Numbered from the stretch's first letter, positions 49,015 to 58,803 are shown. The stretch is 64,000 bases of DNA from an uncultured Prevotella sp. (GCA_944320105.1 CALUGA010000006.1:1-64000); one strand, 5' to 3'. A program made the numbers and translations. Notes: generated from the sequence alone by a model not told the origin.

Positions 49015-50880
49015 ATGAAATTTGTGCGCTTGCTTGGCCGGCTTCTTGGTTACATCTTTTATCCGATACAGAAGAGTCCGGCGTTCTTCGTATTCATGTT
49101 CGTGCTCGGCTACGTTTGCAACAGGCTCGGCACGCCCACCTTTTCGGAGCTTGGCATCTTTGAGCTTTTCGCCGACATCTATGTGCTTTGCATCATCCTT
49201 ACGTTCATCCCCTGGCGCGTTAGGCGTTGGGTGAAGGGCGTTGTGTACGTGGCGATGTACCTTACGTCCATCGTCGATATGTACTGCACGGTGAAGTTCG
49301 GCTCCACCTTCACCCCCACCATGCTCCTGCTGATGGGCGAGACCACCGGCAGCGAGGCGTCGGAGTTCCTTGAATCATACGTAGACTGGGGCCTGCTGCG
49401 CACCGACCTTGGCTGGGTGCTGCTCATAATGCTCGTCCACGTGCTCTACAACGTGTTCATGGCCGTGGCCAGGCGCAAGAAGCTGCGCCTTGGCATGGAC
49501 ATGAAGCTCGTCCACCGCATGGCTGCCGTGGTGCTGCCGCTCATGGGGCTGCTCACCATCTTCATGCTCGAAAAGGGCATAGCCACGCGCGCCGAGAACA
49601 AGAAAGCCTTCGTGAGGCTGATGACCTACGACAACATTGGCGACGTGGAGCACGAGCTTACGCGCCGCGACAAGGCCGAGCTGTACCTGCCCGTATACCG
49701 GGTGGCGTTCAGCTTTTACGCCAACCGCCTGGCGGCGCGCCAGATAGACCGCCTTGTTGAGGCCACCGGCAAGCTGCGTGTTGACAGCTGCTCGGCCCTC
49801 AGCCCAAACATAGTGCTCATCATCGGCGAGAGTTACAACAAGCACCACTCGCAGCTCTACGGCTACTCCAAGCCCACCACGCCGCGCCAGCTCAGGCGGG
49901 CGGAGCGGGGCGAGCTGGCCGTGTTCACCGACGTGGTGGCCCCGTGGAACCTCACGAGCTTCGTGTTCAAGCACCTCTTCTCGCTCTACACCGTTGGCGA
50001 CAGCGGCGACTGGTGCGACTACCCGCTCTTTCCCGAGCTGTTCCGCAAGGCGGGCTACCGCGTCACGTTCGTCACCAACCAGTTCCTGCCGCAGGCCAAG
50101 GAGGCCGTCTACGACTTCAGCGGCGGCTTCTTCCTCAACAACCCTGCGCTCAGCAAGGCGCAGTTCGATGTGCGCAACGCGGCACTCCACCGCTATGACG
50201 ACGGAGTGCTGGCCGACTACGACCGCCTGCTTGGCTCCGGCAGGCTGGCCACCGACAGTGCGGGCTGTCGCAACCTCATAATCCTCCACCTCAAGGGGCA
50301 GCACGTAAGCTACCGCGACAGAGTGCCGCAGGCGCAGAAGAGGTTTACCGCGGGCGCATACCCCGAGCTTGACCTCAAGCCCCACGACAAGTGGGTGATG
50401 GCCGACTACGACAACGCCACGCTCTACAATGACTCCATAGTGGACGAGGTGCTGAGGCGGTTTGAGGACAAGGACGCCATCGTCGTCTACGTGCCTGACC
50501 ATGGCGAGGAGTGTTTCGGCGAAGGCATAAACACCTTTGGCCGCCTGCATTCGGCCGATGTGGACTACCGCCTTGCCCACGAGGAGTTCGAGATACCGTT
50601 CTGGATATGGTGCTCCCCGCGCTACGCCGAGGCCCGCCCCGGGGTGGTGGAGGCCATAGCCGGGGCCAAGGGGCGCCCCATGATGACCGACCGCCTGGCC
50701 CACACGCTGCTCCGCCTGGCCGGCATAGCCTGCCCATACTACCGCGAGCAGAGCGACGTGCTCAGCCCGCGCTACGACGCCGGCAGGCCCAGGGTGCTGA
50801 AAAACAGCGTTGACTACAACAAACTTAAAGCCGAACATGAAAGAAAACACAAGGCCGCAGGCGTGGCTCAGCCGCGATGA
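49015..50880 (+). CDS. Phosphoethanolamine transferase-like membrane sulfatase-fold protein
   Basis: A 621-residue inner-membrane protein with about five N-terminal hydrophobic segments (to ~residue 195) and a periplasmic sulfatase/alkaline-phosphatase-fold domain. The domain has NIVLIIGESYNKHHSQLYGY, the region VVAPWNLTSFVFKHLFSL with a probable Thr nucleophile, and the metal-binding VVYVPDHGEECFGEG. Enzymes of this EptA/CptA-type family add phosphoethanolamine to lipid A or other glycans; the acceptor here is unknown. Its 3' end overlaps the next acyltransferase gene by 44 bases. Confidence 0.88.
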   Translation: MKFVRLLGRLLGYIFYPIQKSPAFFVFMFVLGYVCNRLGTPTFSELGIFELFADIYVLCIILTFIPWRVRRWVKGVVYVAMYLTSIVDMYCTVKFGSTFTPTMLLLMGETTGSEASEFLESYVDWGLLRTDLGWVLLIMLVHVLYNVFMAVARRKKLRLGMDMKLVHRMAAVVLPLMGLLTIFMLEKGIATRAENKKAFVRLMTYDNIGDVEHELTRRDKAELYLPVYRVAFSFYANRLAARQIDRLVEATGKLRVDSCSALSPNIVLIIGESYNKHHSQLYGYSKPTTPRQLRRAERGELAVFTDVVAPWNLTSFVFKHLFSLYTVGDSGDWCDYPLFPELFRKAGYRVTFVTNQFLPQAKEAVYDFSGGFFLNNPALSKAQFDVRNAALHRYDDGVLADYDRLLGSGRLATDSAGCRNLIILHLKGQHVSYRDRVPQAQKRFTAGAYPELDLKPHDKWVMADYDNATLYNDSIVDEVLRRFEDKDAIVVYVPDHGEECFGEGINTFGRLHSADVDYRLAHEEFEIPFWIWCSPRYAEARPGVVEAIAGAKGRPMMTDRLAHTLLRLAGIACPYYREQSDVLSPRYDAGRPRVLKNSVDYNKLKAEHERKHKAAGVAQPR

Positions 50881-51907
50881 GTGCGCCGCTCTGCGCGGCC
50901 TGGCCATCATGGCCATAGTGCTCCATAACTACTGCCACTGGCTCGGCCCGGCCGTAAAGGAGAACGAGTTTACGTTTACTGCGGCCAAGACCGCCAGGCT
51001 TTGGGCCGAGTTGGCCGCGCCCGATGCGCTGCTGCCCGTCCACCTGCTGTCGTACTTCGGCCACTACGGAGTGCCGGTGTTCCTCTTCCTGAGCGGCTTC
51101 GGCCTGGTGATGAAGTACGAGCGCGGCGCGCCTGCTCCCGCCCCGTGGCGGTTTGTACGCTTCCACTATCTTAAGTTGCTGCGCATGATGGTGCCGGGCT
51201 TCGTGGCCTTTGCCATCGTTGATGCCATAACGCCCGGCTCTTTCCCGTTCCGGGCGGAGAACGTGGTGGCCCAGCTGCTCATGGTGATCAACCTCCTGCC
51301 CAATCCCGACGGGATAATATGGCCCGGCCCCTACTGGTTCTTCGGCCTCATGATGCAGCTCTACGTGGTCTACCGCCTTGCGCTCTGCCGCCGCCACTGG
51401 GGCTGGGCCGTGGCCTTGGTGGCCGTGTGCTGGGCGGTGCAGGCCGTGTGCCAGCCCGAGGGCGGGCTGCTCAACCGCCTGCGCTACAACTGCGTGGGCG
51501 CTATGCTCGTGTTCTGCGCGGGCCTGCTGGCAGCCCGTCACCTGCCCGCTGCGCGCCTGCTGTCAGCCGGGCGCGGCGCGTGGGTTGCCCTTGCGCTGTG
51601 CGCCACGGCCCTGCTGCTGGCCTGCTGCACGGCGTTCCAGTCGTGGCTCTGGGCACCGCTGGCGGTTGTGGCCGCCTCGGTGGGGCTGGTAAAGGCCCTG
51701 CCCGGCTGCGCGCTGCGCCCGCTGTCGTGGCTCGGCGGCATATCGGCAGCCATGTTCGTGGTGCATCCGCTGCTGCGCAAGGTGTTCATACCTATATCTC
51801 GGCGTGGCGACGTCTACGACGGCCTGCTGCTCTACGTAGTGGCCACGGTGGCCGTGTCGTGGGCCTTCATGCTGCTCATCAACCGCATACCCAAGCCCAA
51901 GGCGTGA
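50837..51907 (+). CDS. Acyltransferase family 3 protein (membrane)
   Basis: A ~356-residue polytopic membrane acyltransferase of the OafA/acyltransferase-3 family, which transfers acyl groups to surface sugars. Signatures are ECAALRGLAIMAIVLHNYCH with the probable catalytic His, and GVPVFLFLSGFGLVMKYERG. The ATG at 50837 (MKENTRPQAWLSRDE) overlaps the end of the previous gene by 44 bases, suggesting translational coupling. Target glycan unknown. Confidence 0.87.
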   Translation: MKENTRPQAWLSRDECAALRGLAIMAIVLHNYCHWLGPAVKENEFTFTAAKTARLWAELAAPDALLPVHLLSYFGHYGVPVFLFLSGFGLVMKYERGAPAPAPWRFVRFHYLKLLRMMVPGFVAFAIVDAITPGSFPFRAENVVAQLLMVINLLPNPDGIIWPGPYWFFGLMMQLYVVYRLALCRRHWGWAVALVAVCWAVQAVCQPEGGLLNRLRYNCVGAMLVFCAGLLAARHLPAARLLSAGRGAWVALALCATALLLACCTAFQSWLWAPLAVVAASVGLVKALPGCALRPLSWLGGISAAMFVVHPLLRKVFIPISRRGDVYDGLLLYVVATVAVSWAFMLLINRIPKPKA

Positions 51908-51985
51908 GCGCGGGCTGTAAAAACTTTTCGGATTTTGCCCCGTTCCGCTCAACCGCCTCAGCCTCAGTGACTTGCATTACGGGTT

Positions 51986-52073
51986 GTTTTGAGGCGCGAA
52001 ACAGGCCGTTTGGCAGTGCCAAAGAGGCTGTTTGGGAGGGCGGAACAGGCCGTTTGGCGCGGCAATGCGCCTG
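51986..52073. repeat. 22-bp tandem repeat, locus 2 (inverted)
   Basis: Four units at 51986, 52008, 52030 and 52052 with exact 22-bp spacing, consensus GTTTGGCAGTGCCAAAGAGGCT, the reverse complement of the 39164-39251 unit. No spacers. It lies between two acyltransferase genes. Confidence 0.85.
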
Positions 52074-52145
52074 CCGCCGCCCCGGCAAGGGCATTATGTA
52101 AATACAATTTACCGTCGCTGCATGGTGGCGGCCAACCACAAGCCA

Positions 52146-53261
52146 ATGGACAAACATACGTACACATACGGCTGCCTGAGCAGCCAGCGAGGCCGCCTCA
52201 TGGGCGCGGCCATGCTCATGGTGGTGCTCTTCCACGTGGGAGGGGCGCGCCACGACACCATTTTCTATTGCCTCAGCCGCTGCGGCAACGTGGGCGTGGA
52301 CGTGTTCCTCTTCCTCAGCGGCATCGGCCTTTGGTTCTCGTGGAGCAGAAATCAATTAAGAATTAAAAATGAAGAATTAAGAATTAAAAATGAAGAATTA
52401 AGAAAAAATGCAGGTGAGGCAGTAGATGAGGATGCTGCCCCCCGTTCCGTGCGTAGCCATTCTTCATTGTCATGTTCTTCGTTGATGTCGTTCTTTCGCC
52501 GCCGCTACGTGCGCGTGTACCCCGCGTGGCTCGTGGTGGCTTGCCTCTACTACCTGCCGCGCTACTTCGACGGGCACCTCTCGGCTGCCGACACGGCCCT
52601 CTCAATAGCCCTAAACTGGGGCTTCTGGGAGCACGACGAGCTTACGTTCTGGTTTGTGCCGTCCATCATGGCACTCTACACCGTGGCCCCGGCCTACATG
52701 GAGCTGATACGCCGCCACCCCGAGTGCCGTCTCATGCCCGTGGTGGCCATGGTGGGCTGCGTGCTCGCGCAGTACTGGCCGCCGCTCCACTCCGCCGTGG
52801 GCCACATCGAGATATTCACCAGTCGCATACCCATATTCCTCATAGGCATCAACATGGGGCAGGCCGTGATGGAGCGAAGGCCGATAAAGCGGGCGGGGTG
52901 GTGGATGCTGCTGGCCGTCTTCGCGCTGAGCGCGCTGGCCTGCGTCAACTTCGAGGACGGGCTGCGGGGCCGTTTCCCGCTGTTCCTTGAGCGCATGGTC
53001 TACATACCGCTCGCGGTAAGCATGTCGCTGCTGCTTGCCCGGCTGATGGAGCCTATGCCCCGGTGGGCAGGCGCACCGCTGGCTTTCGTCGGCGCGGTTA
53101 GCCTTGAGATCTACCTCATCCACGCCCAGTTCGTGCTGCTGCCCTTGCATCGGTTGCACCTGGGCTACTGGCCAACGGCCATCGCCGTGGTGGTCGTCTC
53201 GGCCCTGCTGGGCTGGCTCCTGCACAAGGCCGTGGGGTTGCTGACAAGGAAGATAGCTTAA
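52146..53261 (+). CDS. Acyltransferase family 3 protein with repeat-encoded insertion
   Basis: A ~371-residue membrane acyltransferase (acyltransferase-3 family). The family core GRLMGAAMLMVVLFHVGGAR and VGVDVFLFLSGIGLWFSWSR is followed by RYVRVYPAWLVVACLYYLPR. Between them an insertion of about 45 residues (QLRIKNEELRIKNEELRKN and on) is encoded by a 21-bp AT-rich repeat and following sequence, in frame. The insertion falls in the loop after the first transmembrane pair. Start chosen at ATG 52146 (MDKHTYTYG); ATG 52122 is also possible. Substrate unknown. Confidence 0.85.
   Translation: MDKHTYTYGCLSSQRGRLMGAAMLMVVLFHVGGARHDTIFYCLSRCGNVGVDVFLFLSGIGLWFSWSRNQLRIKNEELRIKNEELRKNAGEAVDEDAAPRSVRSHSSLSCSSLMSFFRRRYVRVYPAWLVVACLYYLPRYFDGHLSAADTALSIALNWGFWEHDELTFWFVPSIMALYTVAPAYMELIRRHPECRLMPVVAMVGCVLAQYWPPLHSAVGHIEIFTSRIPIFLIGINMGQAVMERRPIKRAGWWMLLAVFALSALACVNFEDGLRGRFPLFLERMVYIPLAVSMSLLLARLMEPMPRWAGAPLAFVGAVSLEIYLIHAQFVLLPLHRLHLGYWPTAIAVVVVSALLGWLLHKAVGLLTRKIA
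52354..52408. repeat. 21-bp AT-rich repeat inserted in frame in an acyltransferase gene
   Basis: AATTAAGAATTAAAAATGAA plus G occurs twice in perfect tandem (52354-52374, 52375-52395), with a partial third. The 21-bp period is seven codons, so the frame is kept. The sequence type matches intergenic microrepeats such as those at 32871-32933. Confidence 0.88.
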
Positions 53262-53271
53262 AACGCATTAT

Positions 53272-54153
53272 ATGACAATGGAACTGATAAAGATAATAAG
53301 GCCGCAGCAGTGGGTGAAGAACCTCTTCGTGCTCGTGCCGCTCTTCTTCGGCGGTGGGCTTGACGACGGCCACAGCGTGGTTGCCGCGCTCATAGCCATG
53401 GTGGCTTTCTGCCTGGCAGCATCGTCGGTGTATTGCTTCAACGACATAATCGATGTCGACGACGACCGCCGCCACCCCGTAAAGTGCCGCCGCCCGGTGG
53501 CCTCGGGGGCCGTGAGCGTGCCGCAGGCCTATGCCCTCATGGCCCTGGCGCTCGCCCTCTCGGCCTGCGCCGTGGCCTTGCTCGGCGGGCGCGCCGTGGC
53601 GGCGGGCGTGGTGGTGGGCGGCTACTACCTGCTCAACCTTGCCTACTGCGCCTGGCTCAAGCGCTTCGCCATCATCGACGTGTGCGTGATAGCCTTCGGC
53701 TTCGTGCTCCGCATCCTGGCCGGGGGCATGGCTGCGGGCATAGAGCTGAGCAAGTGGATTGTGCTCATGACATTCCTGCTCACGCTCTTCCTCTCGCTGG
53801 CAAAGCGGCGCGACGACGTGCTGTGCATGAACCGCACGGGCCATGCGCCCCGCCGCAACACGTCGCGCTACAACCTTACGTTCATCAACCAGGCCATCAC
53901 GATAACAGCCACCGCCGCCATCGTGTGCTACATCATGTACACCGTGTCGCCGGAGGCCGCCGCCGTGATGCACACCGACTACCTCTACCTCACCAGCGTG
54001 TTCGTCATCATAGGGCTGCTGCGCTACATCCAGATAGCCGTGGTCGACGAGAAGAGCGGCGACCCCACGGCCGTGGCCCTGCACGACCGCTTCATCCAGG
54101 TGGTGGTGGCCTGCTGGGGGCTTTCGTTCTTTGCCATAATCTACCTGTCATGA
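53272..54153 (+). CDS. UbiA-family prenyltransferase (decaprenyl-phosphate phosphoribosyltransferase-like)
   Basis: A 293-residue polytopic membrane enzyme. The start MELIKIIRPQQWVKNLFVLV is typical of the decaprenyl-phosphate phosphoribosyltransferase branch of UbiA. The first Asp-rich motif is NDIIDVDDDRRHPVKCRRP and a second region is YCAWLKRFAIIDVCVIAFGF. In mycobacteria the homologous step starts decaprenyl-phospho-arabinose synthesis. Next to it (4 bases) is a HAD phosphatase, which would fit removal of the 5-phosphate. Function in this organism is inferred. Confidence 0.85.
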   Translation: MTMELIKIIRPQQWVKNLFVLVPLFFGGGLDDGHSVVAALIAMVAFCLAASSVYCFNDIIDVDDDRRHPVKCRRPVASGAVSVPQAYALMALALALSACAVALLGGRAVAAGVVVGGYYLLNLAYCAWLKRFAIIDVCVIAFGFVLRILAGGMAAGIELSKWIVLMTFLLTLFLSLAKRRDDVLCMNRTGHAPRRNTSRYNLTFINQAITITATAAIVCYIMYTVSPEAAAVMHTDYLYLTSVFVIIGLLRYIQIAVVDEKSGDPTAVALHDRFIQVVVACWGLSFFAIIYLS

Positions 54154-54157
54154 CGCC

Positions 54158-54763
54158 ATGGAAAGAAAAAAGGAGATAGTGGCATTCGACTTCGACGGCA
54201 CCCTTACGCGCCGCGACACGCTCATAGCCTTTGCCTGCCACGAGCGGGGAACGCTGCCCGTGGCCTGCTGGCTGGCCCGCCACGCCCTGCGCCTCGTGGC
54301 CGTAAAGCTGGGCCTGCGCCCCGGCGGGGCGGTCAAGGAGGAGTTCTTCGCCCGCTTCTTCGGAGGCATGGACGACCGCGCCTTCAGCCTCGCCTGCCAG
54401 TCGTTCGCCCAAAGTGGCGCCCGCCTGCTGCGCACAAAGGGCATGGAGGCCGTGGCCGCAGCCGTAGGCCGAGGGGCCACGGTGCTCATCGTCAGCGCGA
54501 GCGTTGACCGTTGGGTGGAGCCATTCTTCGCCCGCTTCGGCGGCAAGGTGACTGTGGTAGGCACACAGGTGGAGGCAAGCGGCGGCGTGATCACGGGCCG
54601 CTTTGCCTCGCCAAACTGCAACGGGGCGGAAAAGCCAAGGCGCATCCTCGCGCTGTTCCCCGACAGGCAGGCCTACCGCCTCGTGGCCTACGGCGACAGC
54701 CGGGGCGACCGCGAGATGCTCGCCATGGCCGACGAGGCGCACTACAAGCCTTTCAGGGATTGA
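54158..54763 (+). CDS. HAD-IB family phosphatase
   Basis: A 201-residue soluble HAD phosphatase of the SerB-like IB group. Motif I is AFDFDGTLTRRDTL, motif II the Ser in VLIVSASVDRWVEPF, and motifs III/IV are near KPRRILALF and VAYGDSRGDREMLAMADE. It follows the UbiA gene by 4 bases, so a shared pathway is likely, with a prenyl-linked phosphoribose as a possible substrate. Confidence 0.9.
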   Translation: MERKKEIVAFDFDGTLTRRDTLIAFACHERGTLPVACWLARHALRLVAVKLGLRPGGAVKEEFFARFFGGMDDRAFSLACQSFAQSGARLLRTKGMEAVAAAVGRGATVLIVSASVDRWVEPFFARFGGKVTVVGTQVEASGGVITGRFASPNCNGAEKPRRILALFPDRQAYRLVAYGDSRGDREMLAMADEAHYKPFRD

Positions 54764-54816
54764 CGGCGGGCAAGAAGAAATATGCGCATTCCTTTCGTTT
54801 GCTCGCGATTTTGCAT

Positions 54817-54824
54817 TAACTTTG
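54817..54824 (+). promoter_or_regulatory. -7 box for metG
   Basis: TAACTTTG, 31 bases before the metG ATG. A TTTG at 54798-54801 is 15 bases upstream; TTTC at 54793-54796 has the more usual spacing of 20. Confidence 0.55.
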
Positions 54825-54855
54825 CATCCAAATAAGCAAAAAACATATTACACCG

Positions 54856-56907
54856 ATGAATACGGAAAAGAAACATTTCAAGCGCACCACCGTGACGGCG
54901 GCACTGCCATACGCCAATGGTGGAGTACACATAGGACACCTGGCCGGGGTCTACGTGCCGGCCGACATATACGCGCGCTACCTCAGGCTCAAGGGAGAGG
55001 ACGTGCGCTTCATCTGCGGAAGCGACGAGCACGGAGTGCCAATAACCATCCGCGCCAAGAAGGAGGGCATAACGCCGCAGGCCGTGGTGGACCGCTACCA
55101 CGCCATGATAAAGAAGAGCTTCGAGGACTTCGGCATCTCGTTCGACATCTACAGCCGAACCACTTCCGACATCCACACCAAGACGGCGGCCGACTTCTTC
55201 CGCAAACTCTACGACGACGGAAAGCTGATTGAGCGCGAAACCGAGCAGTACTACGACGAGGAGGCCCACCAGTTCCTGGCCGACCGCTACATCACCGGCG
55301 AATGCCCGCACTGCCACAACCCCAAGGCTTACGGCGACCAGTGCGAGAAGTGCGGCAGCGACCTCGACCCCACGGAGCTTATCAATCCGCAGTCGGCCAT
55401 CAGCGGCTCCAAGCCGGTGCTCAAGAAAACCAAGAACTGGTACCTGCCGCTCAACGATTACCAGCAGTGGCTCAAGGAGTGGATACTCGATGGCCACAAG
55501 GAATGGCGGCCCAACGTGTACGGCCAGTGCAAGAGCTGGCTCGACCTCGACCTCCAGCCGCGCGCCATGACGCGCGACCTCGACTGGGGCATCCCCGTGC
55601 CTGTGGATGGGGCGGAGGGCAAGGTGCTCTACGTGTGGTTCGATGCGCCCATCGGATACATATCCAACACCAAGGAGCTGATGCCCGACGACTGGCAGAA
55701 GTGGTGGCAGGATCCCGAGACGCGCCTCGTCCATTTCATCGGCAAGGACAACATCGTGTTCCACTGCATCGTGTTCCCGTCGATGCTCAAGGCTCACGGG
55801 GGATACATACTGCCCGACAACGTGCCGGCTAACGAGTTCCTAAACCTTGAGAACGACAAGATATCAACGTCGCGCAACTGGGCCGTGTGGCTGCACGACT
55901 ACCTCGTGGAGATGCCCGGCAAGCAGGACGTGATGCGCTATGTGCTCACAGCCAACGCACCCGAGACCAAGGACAACAACTTTACTTGGCGCGACTTCCA
56001 GGACCGCAACAACAACGAGCTGGTGGCCGTCTACGGCAACTTCGTTAACCGCGCCTTGCAGCTCACGAAGAAATACTGGGACGGAGTGGTGCCGGCCTGC
56101 GGCGAGCTTAACGACACCGACCGCCTGGCTCTGGACGAGTTCAAGGACGTCAAGGAGAAGATCGAGGCTCTGCTCGACGCATTCAAGTTCCGCGAGGCGC
56201 AGAAAGAGGCCATGAACCTGGCTCGCATCGGCAACCGCTACATCACCGAGTGTGAGCCGTGGAAGGTGTGGAAGACCGACCCGAAGCGCGTGGAGACCAT
56301 ACTCTACGTGTCGCTCCAGATAGTGGCCAACCTCGCCATTGCCTTCGAGCCGTTCCTGCCCTTCAGCAGCGCCCGCCTGCGCAAGATGGTAAACATGGAA
56401 GCAGCCGACTGGAACAGCCTTGGCAGCACCGACCTGCTGCAGCCCGGCCACAAGCTCGGCGAGCCGGAGCTGCTCTTCGAGAAGATTGACGACGAGGCTA
56501 TAGAATACCAGCTCAAGAAGCTCGACGACGCCAAGAAGGCCAACGAGGCCGCCGCCCGCAAGGCCGACCCCGTGAAGGCCACCGTCGATTTTGCCGACTT
56601 CGAGAAGATAGACATACGCGTGGGCCACGTAAAAGCCTGCGAGAAGGTGAAGAAATCGGGCAAGCTCCTGAAGTTCACCATCGACGACGGATCGGGCCGC
56701 GACCGCACCATCGTCTCCGGCATAGCCAAGTACTACGAGCCGGAAGAGCTGGTGGGCAAGGACGTGCTCTTCATGGCCAACCTCGCCCCGCGCAAGCTCA
56801 TGGGCATTGAGAGCGAGGGAATGATACTCTCCGCCGAGGATGCCGACGGCTCGCTCGCCGTAACCACCACGCTGCGCAAGGCCGCGCCGGGCAGCAAGGT
56901 GTGCTGA
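54856..56907 (+). CDS. metG: Methionyl-tRNA synthetase with C-terminal tRNA-binding domain
   Basis: A 683-residue class I synthetase. HIGH motif is in [20 protein letters not shown], the zinc-binding knuckle is [18 protein letters not shown], and the KMSKS loop reads [11 protein letters not shown]-terminal EMAP/Trbp111-like domain (about residues 580-683, [20 protein letters not shown]) binds tRNA and dimerises. The last 28 bases of the gene (from 56880), together with two bases after the stop, are repeated exactly at 60156-60185, marking a rearrangement just downstream. Confidence 0.96.
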   Translation: MNTEKKHFKRTTVTAALPYANGGVHIGHLAGVYVPADIYARYLRLKGEDVRFICGSDEHGVPITIRAKKEGITPQAVVDRYHAMIKKSFEDFGISFDIYSRTTSDIHTKTAADFFRKLYDDGKLIERETEQYYDEEAHQFLADRYITGECPHCHNPKAYGDQCEKCGSDLDPTELINPQSAISGSKPVLKKTKNWYLPLNDYQQWLKEWILDGHKEWRPNVYGQCKSWLDLDLQPRAMTRDLDWGIPVPVDGAEGKVLYVWFDAPIGYISNTKELMPDDWQKWWQDPETRLVHFIGKDNIVFHCIVFPSMLKAHGGYILPDNVPANEFLNLENDKISTSRNWAVWLHDYLVEMPGKQDVMRYVLTANAPETKDNNFTWRDFQDRNNNELVAVYGNFVNRALQLTKKYWDGVVPACGELNDTDRLALDEFKDVKEKIEALLDAFKFREAQKEAMNLARIGNRYITECEPWKVWKTDPKRVETILYVSLQIVANLAIAFEPFLPFSSARLRKMVNMEAADWNSLGSTDLLQPGHKLGEPELLFEKIDDEAIEYQLKKLDDAKKANEAAARKADPVKATVDFADFEKIDIRVGHVKACEKVKKSGKLLKFTIDDGSGRDRTIVSGIAKYYEPEELVGKDVLFMANLAPRKLMGIESEGMILSAEDADGSLAVTTTLRKAAPGSKVC

Positions 56908-56909
56908 GG
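56880..56909 (+). repeat. 30-bp direct repeat at metG stop, copy 1
   Basis: GGCCGCGCCGGGCAGCAAGG followed by TGTGCTGAGG. It covers the last codons and the TGA of metG. The identical 30 bases are found at 60156-60185; flanking bases differ on both sides. Confidence 0.95.
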
Positions 56910-56962
56910 CAGGCACCGGAGGCGGCAGATTTGCCAACCAAGTTTTAAACCATCAAGGAAAT

Positions 56963-58774
56963 ATGCAGGCGATAATACTGGCGGCAGGGATGGGCCGCAG
57001 GCTTGGCGAGTTTACAAAGGACAACACCAAGTGCATGGTTGAGGTGAACGGCGTGAAGCTCATCGACCGTATGTTGGGGCAACTTTCGCGCCTCAGCCTC
57101 ACGAGGGTGGTCATCGTAGTGGGCTATAAGGGCGACGGGCTGCGCCGACACATAGGCGACAGGTACAGGGGAAAACTCAACATTGAGTATGTGGAGAACC
57201 CCGTGTACGACCGCACCAACAACATATACTCGCTTTGGCTGGCCAAGGACAAGCTGCGCGAGGACGACACGCTGCTGCTGGAGTCTGACCTCATCTTCTC
57301 TGACCGGATACTCGGCATGATTGTCAATGACAGCCACCCGAACATAGCCCTCGTGGCCAAGTATGAGACATGGATGGACGGTACGATGGTGCGCATAGAT
57401 TCTGATGGGAACATTCTGAATTTCATACCTAAGAAAGCGTTCCGCTTTGAGGATACCGGCGACTATTACAAGACGGTGAACATATACAAGTTCAGCCGCA
57501 GTTTCTCGTCAGAGAAGTACATACCTTTCATGGACGCTTACTGCCACGCACTCGGCAACAACGAGTACTACGAGCAAGTGCTGCGCGTAATCACTTTGCT
57601 CGACAATTCGAACCTTAAGGCATTGCCAGTGGAAAAGGAGAAGTGGTACGAGATAGACGACGTGCAAGACCTTGACATCGCAGAGGCCATGTTTGCCGAA
57701 GACGAGGAGATGCTGCGCCGCTACAACTTCCGCTACGGCGGGCATTGGAGGTTTCCTAAGATGCTCGATTTCTGCTATCTGGTGAACCCTTATTTCCCTG
57801 ACGCGCAGATGAAGGCCGAAATGAAGGCCAACTTCGACACCCTGCTCACCGAATACCCATCGGGGATGTACGTCAACTCGCTGCTGGCTGGCAGGTATTT
57901 CGGTATCCGCCAGGAATATGCGGTGCCGGGGAACGGGGCGGCTGAGCTTATCAAAATCCTTATGGAGGGCGGCGGAGGCAAGACGGGCGTGGTTTATCCC
58001 ACATTCGAGGAGTACCCCAATCGCCTGCCACGCGAGAGCATCGTGCCGTTCATGGCTTGCGGGCCAGACCTCAGTTACACTGCCGATGACCTCATGGCTT
58101 TCTTTGGCGACAAGGGCATAGGCCGGCTGCTACTGGTAAACCCCGACAATCCTTCGGGCAATTTCATCCCCGTGGACGATGTGATGAGGCTGTGCCGGTG
58201 GTGCGGCGAGCGGTCCATACAGCTTGTTGTGGATGAGTCGTTCGTGGATTTCAGTATCGGTTTTGAGCGTAACACCCTCTTGCGCAACGATGTCCTTGAG
58301 GCCAACCCATGGCTTGTGGTCGTGAAGAGCATATCCAAGTCATATGGCGTTCCCGGCTTGCGGCTTGGTGTCTTGGCCTCGTCTGACGCTGAATTGGTGA
58401 GCCGAGCAAGGAAGAGCGTGAGCATCTGGAACATCAACTCTTTCGCGGAGTTCTATATGCAGATATTCAGCAAGTACCGTCAGGCGTATGTCTCGGCCTG
58501 CCATAAGTTCATTGCCGAGCGTGAGCGTTTCTTTGGCAGGTTGCAGGGTATACCGTGGCTAAGGGTGCTGCCGTCACAGGCGAACTACTTCTGCTGCGAG
58601 GTTACGGGTAAGTACACGTCGCACGAGCTGGCAAGGGTACTCCTTTCGAGGTTCAACATAATGATTAAGGACTGTAATACTAAGACAGGGCTGGAGCAGC
58701 GAAACTTCGTGCGCATATCCGTTCGCGACGCATCGGACAACGACCGTCTCGTGGACGCGCTATCGCAGCTCTGA
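56963..58774 (+). CDS. Fusion: LicC/PntC-like nucleotidyltransferase plus class I/II aminotransferase
   Basis: A 603-residue two-domain enzyme. Residues 1-245 are a sugar-phosphate/choline-phosphate nucleotidyltransferase: AIILAAGMGRRLGEFTKDNT, metal Asp in LLLESDLIFS and EKWYEIDDVQDLDIAE. Residues ~255-603 are a fold-type I aminotransferase of the HisC/CobD kind: VPGNGAAELIKIL, NPDNPSG (393-399), VVDESF and the PLP lysine at 459 (SISKSYGVPGLRLG). A similar arrangement, cytidylyltransferase plus aminotransferase, is known for phosphonate tailoring (PntC-AEPT), but there the aminotransferase is class V. The product may be a CTP-activated amino compound for surface decoration. It opens the insert after metG. 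Confidence 0.85.
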   Translation: MQAIILAAGMGRRLGEFTKDNTKCMVEVNGVKLIDRMLGQLSRLSLTRVVIVVGYKGDGLRRHIGDRYRGKLNIEYVENPVYDRTNNIYSLWLAKDKLREDDTLLLESDLIFSDRILGMIVNDSHPNIALVAKYETWMDGTMVRIDSDGNILNFIPKKAFRFEDTGDYYKTVNIYKFSRSFSSEKYIPFMDAYCHALGNNEYYEQVLRVITLLDNSNLKALPVEKEKWYEIDDVQDLDIAEAMFAEDEEMLRRYNFRYGGHWRFPKMLDFCYLVNPYFPDAQMKAEMKANFDTLLTEYPSGMYVNSLLAGRYFGIRQEYAVPGNGAAELIKILMEGGGGKTGVVYPTFEEYPNRLPRESIVPFMACGPDLSYTADDLMAFFGDKGIGRLLLVNPDNPSGNFIPVDDVMRLCRWCGERSIQLVVDESFVDFSIGFERNTLLRNDVLEANPWLVVVKSISKSYGVPGLRLGVLASSDAELVSRARKSVSIWNINSFAEFYMQIFSKYRQAYVSACHKFIAERERFFGRLQGIPWLRVLPSQANYFCCEVTGKYTSHELARVLLSRFNIMIKDCNTKTGLEQRNFVRISVRDASDNDRLVDALSQL

Positions 58775-58803
58775 ATGCAAACGCATAACCAATAAGCGCA
58801 ACC

